From NCBI GenBank assembly GCA_019693395.1, contig JAAMXP010001862.1, positions 1 through 16,638 on the forward strand: a DNA stretch of 16,638 nt. The letters are read 5' to 3'. Source of the stretch: Ettlia oleoabundans. Taxonomy: Eukaryota; Chlorophyta; Chlorophyceae; Chlamydomonadales. Of this stretch, positions 9,801 through 16,638 are shown in pieces (position 1 is the stretch's first letter; each line of letters starts with the position of its first letter). The translations under genes and the position numbers were made by a program. Under the pieces are notes generated by a model. That model was not told the origin of the DNA, did not search any database, and saw nothing but the letters and a program-made list of their open reading frames with translations.

Positions 9801-11165
9801 CTAGCCAGCCACCAGGCACAAAGCCAGCAATCCGAGGTGCCTTTTGTGGTGTGCGGCTCGCTGGTGCTTCGAGCAAGCAGACGTCCATGTTAACCGCACC
9901 TCTCCAACGCAACCAGCAGCCGGCCGTCGGGCAGCTTCACCAAGCTGGGACTGGCCACATACTGCCCCTTGCTGTCGATGCGTACTGCAGGCAACAGTGC
10001 AGCAGGAGGTGGACGTAAGCTGTTGAAGATGCGAAGGTGGCAGCAACAGGAGCCAGCAGAGGAGTGACAGGGGTGAGGTGTTCCCACCAAATGCATGTGC
10101 GCCGACAGGCCCGCAGCCCTTGGCATGCCCCAGTACTGGGACGTCCATCAACCGCCATCACCTACAGCAGGGCGACATGCTGTCTGGTGCACCCTGCTGA
10201 GCTTGCTAGAGGGGCATGAAAGCGCACCTATTGCAGCAGCGGGCTGCTCTGAGATTTTATCAGATGGGGAGAACTGGCGCCTGTGCTTGTCGAGGTCAAA
10301 CTTGATGTCCTCTGCCATGTCAGACAGCCCCTCCAGCTGCTTTACACGCTGCTCCAGGGTGCCCTGCAGATCCTCCAGCTGCACAGCAAAACACATGTAA
10401 CAAGCGTAAGGTGTTGAGTGCTGGCATTGCAGACCATGGTGTGCTCATGTCTGCCACGACAAAGCCAAACCAAAAACATGGTGAAGGACTGCGATAACGT
10501 TGCTGAGGTGTCCCCTGAATTACTAGGAGTGGTAAGCAGGATCTGCACAAAAACACTCAGCACCAGAAAGGGGCCCGCAAGCATCATGCAGTCGGAGTGT
10601 TCAGCACCCACCTTTTGTTTGACCTCATCTAGATGGGTGCGTGCTGCATCCCGGTCAGCTTGGACCTCCGCCAGAGACTGCTTCAGCGTGCGAAGCACCT
10701 GTACGGTCGTGGCACGGCACATAGTGCCACAGCGCAGTGAGGCCAGGCATAAGCCAGCGTGCAACAACGACTCAGACTCACAGGGATGGCAGGAGAACTG
10801 TTCCATCTTGCTTGTGAAGGCAGACTTTCTAGGCCGTGTTATAGCAACTGCACTCGAGTTGACCTTAGGCCTCAAAGTCGAGCGTCGGGCTGAGCTGTGG
10901 CATGCCAACCGACAACCACCCCAGCTGGAATGCGCCCGTCGAACGGTACTCAAAAGCATGCAATGCTGCCAGTGAATGCTTGTTACGAGCCTCCTGCGGA
11001 CGCAGTGACCCATGACCCAGATACCTGCTGCTGGCTGCTCGTGACGGAGGCTATTGCGCGATAGAGCAGCAGCGGCGATGCCGCCAGCAGGCAGACACCC
11101 AGAAGCGCTGCAACCACGCCCAGAGGCCCCCTCCCGTGCGAGCGCGGCATCCTGTGATCCACCAT
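3881..11165 (-). CDS. Membrane-anchored sialidase-superfamily (Asp-box beta-propeller) protein, 789 residues, 19 exons
   Basis: Exons (minus): 11165-11025, 10698-10612, 10378-10228, 9984-9900, 9717-9603, 9381-9285, 9049-8898, 8627-8514, 8248-8181, 7873-7791, 7557-7495, 7224-7112, 6798-6675, 6434-6196, 5811-5699, 5488-5444, 5108-5020, 4695-4581 and 4256-3881 (TAG). All 2370 bases join in frame. Residues 1-13 are basic, and about 14-36 form a transmembrane helix, suggesting type II topology. Residues 48-115 are charged, Leu-rich coiled coil. About 125-685 resemble sialidase-type propellers: SPSLVKLPDGRLLVALER (138-155), one Asp box SSDDGGNSW (172-180), VSNGRITKAFEVIP (about 253-266), GSLYWMEGVV, HPAIVYDE then YWMVTNINRDS, and NNHNSNTIAFHRVKNFRHY (654-672). 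Residues 496-519 are an Ala/Gly insert and about 693-789 a low-complexity tail. The family cleaves or binds sialic acid-like sugars; substrate and activity here are unknown. The ATG at 11165 is the first in frame, but the frame stays open upstream to 11253, so an upstream exon is possible. Confidence 0.75.
3903..3970 (-). repeat. CAG/CTG-rich low-complexity coding repeat (poly-Gln tail)
   Basis: CTG-rich plus-strand sequence reads as CAG/CAA codons in the last exon of the sialidase-like gene. It encodes Gln-rich runs close to the C-terminus (about residues 760-782). It is probably a disordered tail and a site of length polymorphism. Confidence 0.7.
4756..4784 (+). repeat. G-rich tract in intron 17, quadruplex-type pattern
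   Basis: The plus strand shows four G-runs (three, three, three and four G) with very short T or TGT spacers, then an eight-G run. This is a classical G-quadruplex pattern. On the transcribed strand of the sialidase-like gene it becomes a C-rich tract, 60-90 bases upstream of the exon 18 acceptor. Confidence 0.6.
5109..5443 (-). other. GC-AG intron 16 of the sialidase-like gene
   Basis: The donor reads CAG|GCAAGC (minus, GC at 5443-5442) and the acceptor ends CCCGCAG at 5109. Joining AG to C gives Ser and restores the conserved frame FYS-S-NLVSWMMAGMVDYH. The nearest GT donor downstream (in CTTG|GTGGC) breaks that frame, so the GC donor is favoured. Confidence 0.7.
7410..7453. repeat. GGCA tetranucleotide-type repeat in intron 11
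   Basis: An imperfect run of AGGC/GGCA units occupies this part of intron 11 of the sialidase-like gene (7225-7494), just downstream of the exon 11 donor in the direction of transcription. It is a simple-sequence repeat with no coding role. Confidence 0.75.
8308..8346. repeat. Two 15-bp direct repeats in intron 8
   Basis: GGCAGGCACGCAGCC occurs at 8308-8322 and again at 8332-8346, inside intron 8 (8249-8513) of the sialidase-like gene. The repeats are flanked by more GGCAGG simple sequence, so a local tandem duplication is the simplest origin. Confidence 0.8.
9382..9602 (-). other. GC-AG intron 5 of the sialidase-like gene
   Basis: The donor is CAG|GCAAGT (minus, GC at 9602-9601), the consensus known for GC-AG introns, and the acceptor is TGTGCAG at 9382. 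Splicing in phase 0 joins GPMNWPQ to IFSCASGVYIMGTE. This preserves the family-like order of a Pro-Gln turn followed by a beta-strand. Confidence 0.75.
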
Positions 11166-12638
11166 GTCCTCCTCCGCGTCCTCCTCCGCCTTGGGACACG
11201 GCTGGTAAGGCGCAACAGCTGCCTTCGCCAGCGTCGCGTTGGGCGACAGATTTCAACGCGCCGCACCAGGAGCAATATTATCGAGTATACCCTCACACAC
11301 TCAAAGAAGAGGCAAGCAACCCGAAAGCCAAGGGAGACCGCTGCAGTACAGTGGTTCGTGGGCTGTGCAGGAGTTGTTCATCTCACGGCCTTATTTTGCA
11401 ATCCAAACGTAAAGCGGTGATACTTCTACGAGACTCAGTGCACACCAAGCACACCATCACTGTTGCCCTCGATCGTGGTGGACGATCTTGAAGTGTGAAC
11501 CTGCCCAAAGTCATTGACAAGAATCTGTTAGGCGGTAGGGGATTGATGGCCTCCCAGCGGCGCGTGCATCTTCCTCCCAGGCTGCTGCTGCGGGGCGGCA
11601 CAGGGTGCCGATGTCGTCACCATTTGCTATTTGGGTCTCTGGCGCCGCATGGCATGGCATTCCACGCTGGGTGGCATTTTTGGCAAGCTTTGTTTTTGAT
11701 ATCGCCGACCGATAAAAGGGGAGGGGCCTGATTCTGCATTCCGTCGCCTGTGTTGAGCCGCTTTAGTGCCGCATAGCCAAGTGGGGAAGGCCCCAGGAAC
11801 GAAACATACATCCTTGCTGCTTCACATCAGGATGGTGAAGTTATGCTCACTATATCTTCAGGAGCAGTAGTATGCAGCACATTTAGATGATGTTACGATG
11901 TGGTGTGGGTGCCAATTGGGAAGTGGACTATCCGGCATGACGCCGGCTGCTGGCCCTGCTTGAGTTGGTGCTTCTTGCCCCTTTACTGCCGGCCCAGGAG
12001 CGGTACCCGAGCAGAGTTGAATATATTCATCTAACCAGCCGTTGAAAAGCGCTCCAGCATCCTGTTGCCTGCGCTGGTTGGTTGATTTGTTCACGCGCTT
12101 CTGGACAGTAGCGCAGCACGCAGCAGGGCCACGATGGTTCCCCCACGCTTCCTGGCGCGTTCTCCCGCCAATCTCGCACTTATTGCTGGGGACCTGGGGC
12201 GCCTGGGTGGGCGTGGTAACCATCAAACACGGCTGCTTAAGAACAATTTGGTCGGGGGTTCAGCTGGCCGGTCATGCTCTATCGCCCATAATACCCAACC
12301 AGGCACGAGGATTAGTGGCTCAGTGCGGTTAGAGCGATCCCAAGCTAGGGGAACTTGGGGCTTGGCACAATTTGCGTAGTTCTGGAGCCGCTGGCCCTGA
12401 CTGCCTGCAATCTGATGCCCTTGAGGCTGCCGCATGGCGTCAGGGACACGAGACCGCGGTCACATGCCCGCTGAAACCGTGTTGAGTTTGCTGAGGCCCC
12501 CCTTTCTGGTCAGGTTGCAAGCTCCACTGGATTCTCCGCCTGTCTTATGTATACTCGCTGCAGGACAAATTCCTGGCGTGATAACCACACCCGCGCCGCC
12601 CCCAGACCTAGTCAGCTGGGAGTGCCGCCTGGCGGCGT
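11166..12638. promoter_or_regulatory. Spacer between divergent genes, probable promoters of both
   Basis: No convincing gene is seen in this 1.47 kb between the minus-strand sialidase-like gene and the plus-strand small membrane-protein gene. AT-rich TATA-like elements lie about 110-125 bases upstream of the sialidase ATG (11274-11290, minus) and about 90 bases upstream of the small gene ATG (TATGTATAC, 12546-12554). A 12-base palindrome is at 12018-12029 and a tRNA-like relic at 12309-12360. A 121-residue open frame (12223-11858, minus) has no splice, family or expression support. The bases 11166-11252 are open in frame with the sialidase N-terminus and may be part of its first exon. Confidence 0.4.
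12309..12360 (+). pseudogene. tRNA-like relic (D-arm and anticodon-arm only)
   Basis: TGGCTCAGTGCGGTTAGAGC at 12316-12335 matches a tRNA D-arm / pol III A box, with a GCTC/GAGC stem and GG in the loop. It is followed by a stem with four of five pairs around a seven-base loop at 12342-12348. The loop lacks T33. No T-arm / B box (GGTTCGA type) and no acceptor partner for GGATTAG follow, so this is not a working tRNA. It may be a decayed tRNA or a SINE head, or coincidence. Confidence 0.3.
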
Positions 12639-13497
12639 ATGCTGCCGGCGTTACAGCAGCCGCTGCTGCCTGTGCAGCAGGGCAGCCCCATCCCGGGTGG
12701 GCAGAGGATTGCCGCGGGACGGTCCTCCAGCCAGCAGGCCAGCCCTGCCAAGGAGCTAGTGGCAGCGATGCAGCAGGGGGATGTGGAGGGCGCGTTGCGG
12801 GTGGCATCGTGGGCCTGCCTGCGGTCGCTCCCCGTGCTGCTGCTCAGCGCGCTAGGCCTGCTTATGGCCGCTGTGGGCCTCGCAGCGTTGCTGCTGCCGC
12901 AGCAGTCGGTCCCGGTTGTGCTGCAGCATGCGAGACTGCGCCATTCAAGTGAGTGGGTGGTTGATGAGGCGGGAGGTGGCATTGGGGTTGTCGTGCACTA
13001 TCCCGCCTTAGCCGCCCAACACCTCGGATGCAAGCAATCCACCTCAGCCCAATCAAACCGTTTCGCTTGCCTGTTGCCCGTGCACCTGTCACTTTTCACA
13101 ATTACAATCATCATTATCAACGTTGTTTGTGTTCTCATGCACTCGTCGCGGACGTGCAGGCCCTAGGCAGCGCACCTTTTTTGAGGAGCTGACCAGGGAG
13201 GAGCAGCAGCAGCTGGTAGTCAAGCCTCCGCCCAGCAAGCCCAGACCATTGCGCAAGTGGCGGCAGCAACCTAGCCGGGAAGAGCTTCTGGATGCTTTGA
13301 TCTTCCCTGAAGCCGCGCAGCAGCTTGCGCAACAGGATCAGGAACAACACACAAATGAACCCAATCAGCGGCAGCATCAGAACCAACATCAGCTGGCGAA
13401 TGAGCAGCCCGCCAGCAAGGGCAGTGGCGTGAGCAATGGCAGTGAGGTGTGGAACATACATGATGTCGCCAAAGTGCCGCCCCTGTTTGGCAGCTGA
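12639..13497 (+). CDS. Unrecognised 215-residue single-pass membrane protein, two exons
   Basis: Exons are 12639-12948 and 13160-13497 (TGA). The donor is CAA|GTGAGTG and the acceptor GTGCAG|GCC. The split codon gives Ser104 and moves the reading into the second frame without a stop. An in-frame TAG at 12609 supports the ATG at 12639 as the start. Residues 1-30 are Gln/Pro-rich. About 36-50 (SPAKELVAAMQQGDVEG) look like a short amphipathic helix, and about 59-83 (SLPVLLLSALGLLMAAVGLA and onward) are one transmembrane helix. The C-terminal side begins with a charged segment RQRTFFEELTREEQQQLVV, followed by a Pro/Lys/Arg-rich part and REELLDALIFPEAAQQLAQQ. A Gln/Asn/His-rich stretch and a short C-terminal motif (IHDVAKVPPLFGS) follow. 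I do not recognise a family. It is divergently placed to the sialidase-like gene and followed by TGTAA at 13796. The model rests on splice and frame consistency only. Confidence 0.6.
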
Positions 13498-13795
13498 TCG
13501 CCGCATTTGTGCATATGTTGATTGTACCTGCTCATAGTAGGAAATGTAGCGATCAATTGTTCCTTGGCGCCACGCAGCCCCCTGGCTGCGCTGCCCAGGC
13601 CCCAGCCTGCTAGCGTTCGTCCGATTCCATCCCTTCTGCTCGATTCTGTTATTTATTGCTATGGCCCTTATTGCTATTCGCGCTGTGTTTCCTGCTGTGT
13701 TTCAGCCCCGCTTCACGTAGCATAGCTTGGAGGCTGCAACTTGATCATGCATTGCAGTGATAGGCAGCAGCCCTAGCTTAAGCTCACTTGAGAGG

Positions 13796-13800
13796 TGTAA
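13796..13800 (+). terminator. Probable poly(A) signal TGTAA of the small membrane-protein gene
   Basis: TGTAA, the typical poly(A) signal of green-algal nuclear genes, lies about 300 bases after the stop codon at 13497. It is the first plus-strand TGTAA after that stop. This implies a 3' UTR of roughly 300-320 bases. Confidence 0.45.
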
Positions 13801-14664
13801 TCCGCCGTGTCCCACCCTGGCTCCCTGGCTTCTCCGCTTTACTACTTTGATCCAAATCTCGTAGTCAGGCTGTTGCAAGAATCGAAACGAATGTTATTTT
13901 TTGTTGCTGTTTTGTTTTGACTTGATACTTGGAGAAAATGAGTCTCCAATATAAGAGGCTGCAATGTTGCAGGGACATTGAACGCTGCAGGTTGCGGGGA
14001 GAATGACAAAGCCTTGCAACCATGGCCCGCAAGCAGAGCGCCCGTCACAGGACTCCCCCGGCAGTACACGATTCAAGCAGGGTTGGCTTTCCCGGCTGAA
14101 TGATGTCAACATCCTCCAACCGGATTATTGGGCCTACCTGGTTCTGTTCCACAGTAAAGAGCAATCAAAGCTGCGAACTGGAGAACCGGCGCTAGCGTCG
14201 GGTGTTTGACATCACAATGTGAAAGGGCACTGGACAACCATAACGATGTGCCGATGGTTGTTACTCAAAGCTGATAGATTGGTGAGGATGCGCGCTTCCG
14301 CATCAAACCGTCTCCCATAGTTTCTCGCCTATGGCGCCCAGCTGAGCTGGCCCGCAATGGTCGTCGTGGGTAAATACAGTTCTGACAGATTCCTCCCGCC
14401 CATGTGGTGAATCACAGCTAAACAGACGAGGAAACATCGCCTCTGCTGCTCTTGCCACCAGGCGGCTGTCCCTTGCGCCCGCTCTGAGCGTTTAAGGGCC
14501 GTTGCGCTGGGTCTGCTGGACCTTGGCATTCTGACCGTGCCTCTGCTCGCTTCAAAGCTCCCTCGTTCACAGGTCATGCAGTAGTAGCCAAGCTTGGTGC
14601 AGCGGTGCTCTGGGCAGCGAGTGGTGCTCTGGGCTGCGTGGGCGCAGGCAGACAGCTGCGCGCC
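13801..14664. promoter_or_regulatory. Intergenic region and likely TPP promoter / 5' UTR
   Basis: No supported gene is seen. Open frames on both strands lack splice context or family resemblance. An 8-bp perfect inverted repeat (ACAACCAT at 14234-14241, ATGGTTGT at 14254-14261, 12-base loop) is the only clear structure. An AT-rich T-tract near 13890-13920 may mark the end of the upstream gene. The trehalose phosphatase promoter should be here by position. Confidence 0.4.
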
Positions 14665-16557
14665 ATGACGGGCGAGCATGGCTTTTCCCGGCAGGGCACT
14701 CTCATCTCTCGGGTCAGTTTTGAGCCGCTGAGCGACGCCGTCGTATTCCCTGGCAATGGCAGTTTGAGCCGTGATGGCAGTGGCGTTTCTGTAGATTCAG
14801 CGACCGAGTACGACAGCTGGCGGGTGAGTGCGGCATCGGCAGCGGGGCGAGCACAAGCGGCTGTCGTGTTGCCCTGCCCTGCTTTGCGCACCGGGTTGTG
14901 TAGGTTGAAATGTGAAGTTGAAATGTCACGGGACAACTATGGCCTTTGGGACCCTTCCCTCCTAGTGGGTGCCAATATCCGGGGTGCCGTCTCGGCAGTG
15001 CTGGTAACGTGCGGCTGCCCTTTCTCTGCCTCGTGGCTGTTTCACTGCAGGAGGAGTACCCCTGCGCCTTACACAATTTTGAGGAAATTACGGCGCGAGC
15101 AGCGGGCAAACTGGTGGCTGTCTTTCTTGACTATGACGGTGCGTCTGTCTGGCAGCAGCATGCATGCACCTGGCGCACATCCGTCTTGGGCGGGACAGTC
15201 GGGGTGGTGCCCACCTGTAGCCTGCCAGCTGTGCCCGCAAGCTGTGGCAGGCAGGATGCAACACATGGAAGAGCTGCATCCAACAGTTCATACGGACTGG
15301 GCCACACATCTGCACTTCCCACTATGACTGAGAGGTGCCACCGAGCCGAGCACACCCATTCACCGCCCACACACGCTTCGCTCCGCCTTCCTCTTCCTGC
15401 TGCTGCTGGTGTGATTGCAAATTGTGCAGCCTGCCGCCTGGATGGCTCAAGGGTGCCAATGCATGACGATGGAGCCCGCCCAGAGTCTCATTGCACGCTG
15501 GTGCTTATGTGCTGGTCCTGCCATCCCTTCCTTCTGTAGGCACGCTGACCCCTATCGTGTCCAACCCCGACCTAGCTCTCATGTCGGAGCATGCGCGTGA
15601 GGCGGTGCGGCGAGTGGCCCAGCTCTTCCCCACAGCGGTGATCAGCGGGCGGGGGCGGGAGAAGGTGCAGCAATTTGTGCAGCTGGCGGAGCTGTATTAT
15701 GCAGGCAGCCATGGAATGGACATCGTGGGGCCGCAGGTGCGGTTGGAGTGAAAGCTGAGAAATGCCACGGTTCCAAGTTGCAGGCTGGCTCTCACTGCAG
15801 GCTGCTGTGCTGCATGTGCATCATGTGGCAGCAGTTGGGCGCTGAGGCTCTGTGCAGCAGCCTGCCCGGCCACTGCATGAGGCGGGTGGCCAGTAGGTTG
15901 ATCTGGCTAACTTAACAGGCACACCCCAGCTGCCAGCCTACTGTCCATGCGCAGTTTTGTTGCCCCACCTACGCCCATGCATGCGCACATGCTCAGCTGT
16001 GCAGCGCTGCCCTGCCTAGCCCCCCGCCACATGGGGCACCCATGCACAGCCATCCACACTCTCCACCCTGCCAACCTTATCGCGCACTGCACCGTGCGCT
16101 TCCCTGCCTGCAGGTGCAGGGTGCACCGCACGCCGATCTTGCCTTCCAGCCGGCCGCGCAGTACGCCCCGCTGATGGATGGAGTGTACAGCGAGCTATGT
16201 GGGGGTGTAGCTTCCATACCAGGCTCCTCTGTGGAGCACAACAAGTTCTGTGTCAGCGTGCACTTTAGGAACTGTGCACCCGAGCACTATCCAGCTGGTG
16301 CGTGGGCTGAGCAGGCGGCTTGTGCGCTGTAGCCCAATGATGCCCATCAGTTGCAGTTTGTTACAAGAGAGCCAGCACTTTCTGCCTCTTCATGGCATGC
16401 TGGCAATGCTCCTAGACCACCCTGAACACTTCAGCCATGGGTTGACACTCGCTGTGTGTTTGTGTGTGCAGTGGTGGCGGTTGTGGATGGGGTGGTGGCG
16501 GCGCATCCCGAGCTGCGGGTGACACGGGGGCGCAAAGTGCTGGAAGTGCGACCGCAG
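14665..16557 (+). CDS. TPP: Trehalose-6-phosphate phosphatase, N-terminal 238 residues, 3' end outside window
   Basis: Exons (all GT-AG) are 14665-14823, 15051-15138, 15540-15736, 16114-16297 and 16472-16557, ending at a GT donor near the window edge. They join in one frame. The enzyme is a HAD-superfamily phosphatase that removes phosphate from trehalose 6-phosphate, the last step of trehalose synthesis. Visible signatures: residues 54-78 ([13 protein letters not shown], then GKLVAVF), motif I LDYDGTLTPIV at 79-89 with D80 as nucleophile and D82 as acid/base, motif [11 protein letters not shown] at 117-125, [13 protein letters not shown] at 135-147, [10 protein letters not shown] about 159-168, [12 protein letters not shown] about 189-200, and [10 protein letters not shown] about 228-237. 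The GDDxTDED motif expected further on is outside the window. The start is the ATG at 14665; the upstream GTG at 14605 is not a likely eukaryotic start. No trehalose phosphate synthase domain precedes it, so this looks like a stand-alone TPP. Residues 1-50 are not conserved. Confidence 0.88.
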
Positions 16558-16638
16558 GTGAGCCGTCTTTCTTCTGCTGTGTTTGTTTACTTGTACTTGT
16601 GGGGTGGGGTGGGGTTTGTGGGTGTGGTGGTGGTGGTG
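16558..16638 (+). other. Partial intron 5 of the TPP gene (right window edge)
   Basis: The sequence begins with the donor GTGAGC right after the codon for Gln238 and then runs into GGGGT and GGT simple repeats up to the window end. No acceptor is visible. Confidence 0.7.

Noticed and set aside
10342..11256. 304-residue minus-strand open frame spanning the start of the sialidase-like gene
   Set aside because: It is in another frame from the anchor exon and reads through introns, joining only the coiled-coil exon by chance; no conserved content of its own.
11774..11792. TAGCC...GGC segment resembling a class II tRNA D-arm
   Set aside because: Only a three-pair stem is present, with no anticodon arm, variable arm or B box downstream; probably coincidence.
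11858..12223. 121-residue open frame on the minus strand in the spacer between divergent genes
   Set aside because: It begins with ATG and has ordinary composition, but shows no family resemblance, no conserved motif, no nearby TGTAA on its strand and no splice partners. Chance open frames of this size are common in this GC-rich DNA.
12434..12952. 172-residue open frame overlapping the first exon of the small membrane protein
   Set aside because: It lies in a different frame and reads through the proposed donor; the alternative frame gives the clear transmembrane helix and joins in phase to exon 2.
14605..14664. Upstream GTG start extending TPP by 20 residues
   Set aside because: A GTG start is not expected for a eukaryotic nuclear gene, and the ATG at 14665 is a suitable start.
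14329..14679. 116-residue minus-strand open frame upstream of TPP
   Set aside because: It overlaps the TPP start on the opposite strand, has no recognisable motif and no ATG-linked promoter.

Overview
The window reads as eukaryotic nuclear DNA, most likely from a core chlorophyte green alga. The genes are cut by many short introns (about 115-400 bases) with GT-AG and some GC-AG borders. The DNA is moderately GC-rich, with many GCAGGCAGG- and CTG-type simple repeats. One gene is followed by the algal-type poly(A) signal TGTAA, and plant/algal-type proteins are present. I cannot name a species from sequence alone. All gene models below were built by eye, by joining exons so that splice signals, phase and family similarity agree. 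No transcript evidence was available.

Layout. (1) 354-3051, minus strand: the first eight exons (379 residues) of an SCYL2-type SCY1-like pseudokinase, a family linked to clathrin-coated vesicle traffic; its 3' part lies beyond the left edge. (2) 3881-11165, minus strand: a 19-exon gene for a 789-residue protein with an N-terminal membrane anchor, a coiled-coil stem, a sialidase-superfamily (Asp-box beta-propeller) domain and a low-complexity Gln/Ala-rich tail. Two of its 18 introns use GC-AG borders. (3) 11166-12638: a spacer between divergent genes, with a tRNA-like relic and a 12-base palindrome. (4) 12639-13497, plus strand: a two-exon gene for an unrecognised 215-residue single-pass membrane protein. 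(5) 13498-14664: its 3' UTR and an intergenic stretch. (6) 14665-16557, plus strand: the first five exons (238 residues) of a trehalose-6-phosphate phosphatase, cut by the right edge.

The genes do not form a functional cluster. SCYL2 (vesicle traffic), the membrane-anchored propeller (probably secretory pathway or cell surface) and the small membrane protein could all act in the endomembrane system, but this is inference. The trehalose phosphatase is soluble carbohydrate metabolism. I see no bacterial operon, prophage, CRISPR array or complete transposon. The most unusual items are the anchor-coiled coil-propeller architecture, its GC-AG introns, the orphan membrane protein, a perfect 18-base palindrome upstream of SCYL2, and the tRNA-like relic.
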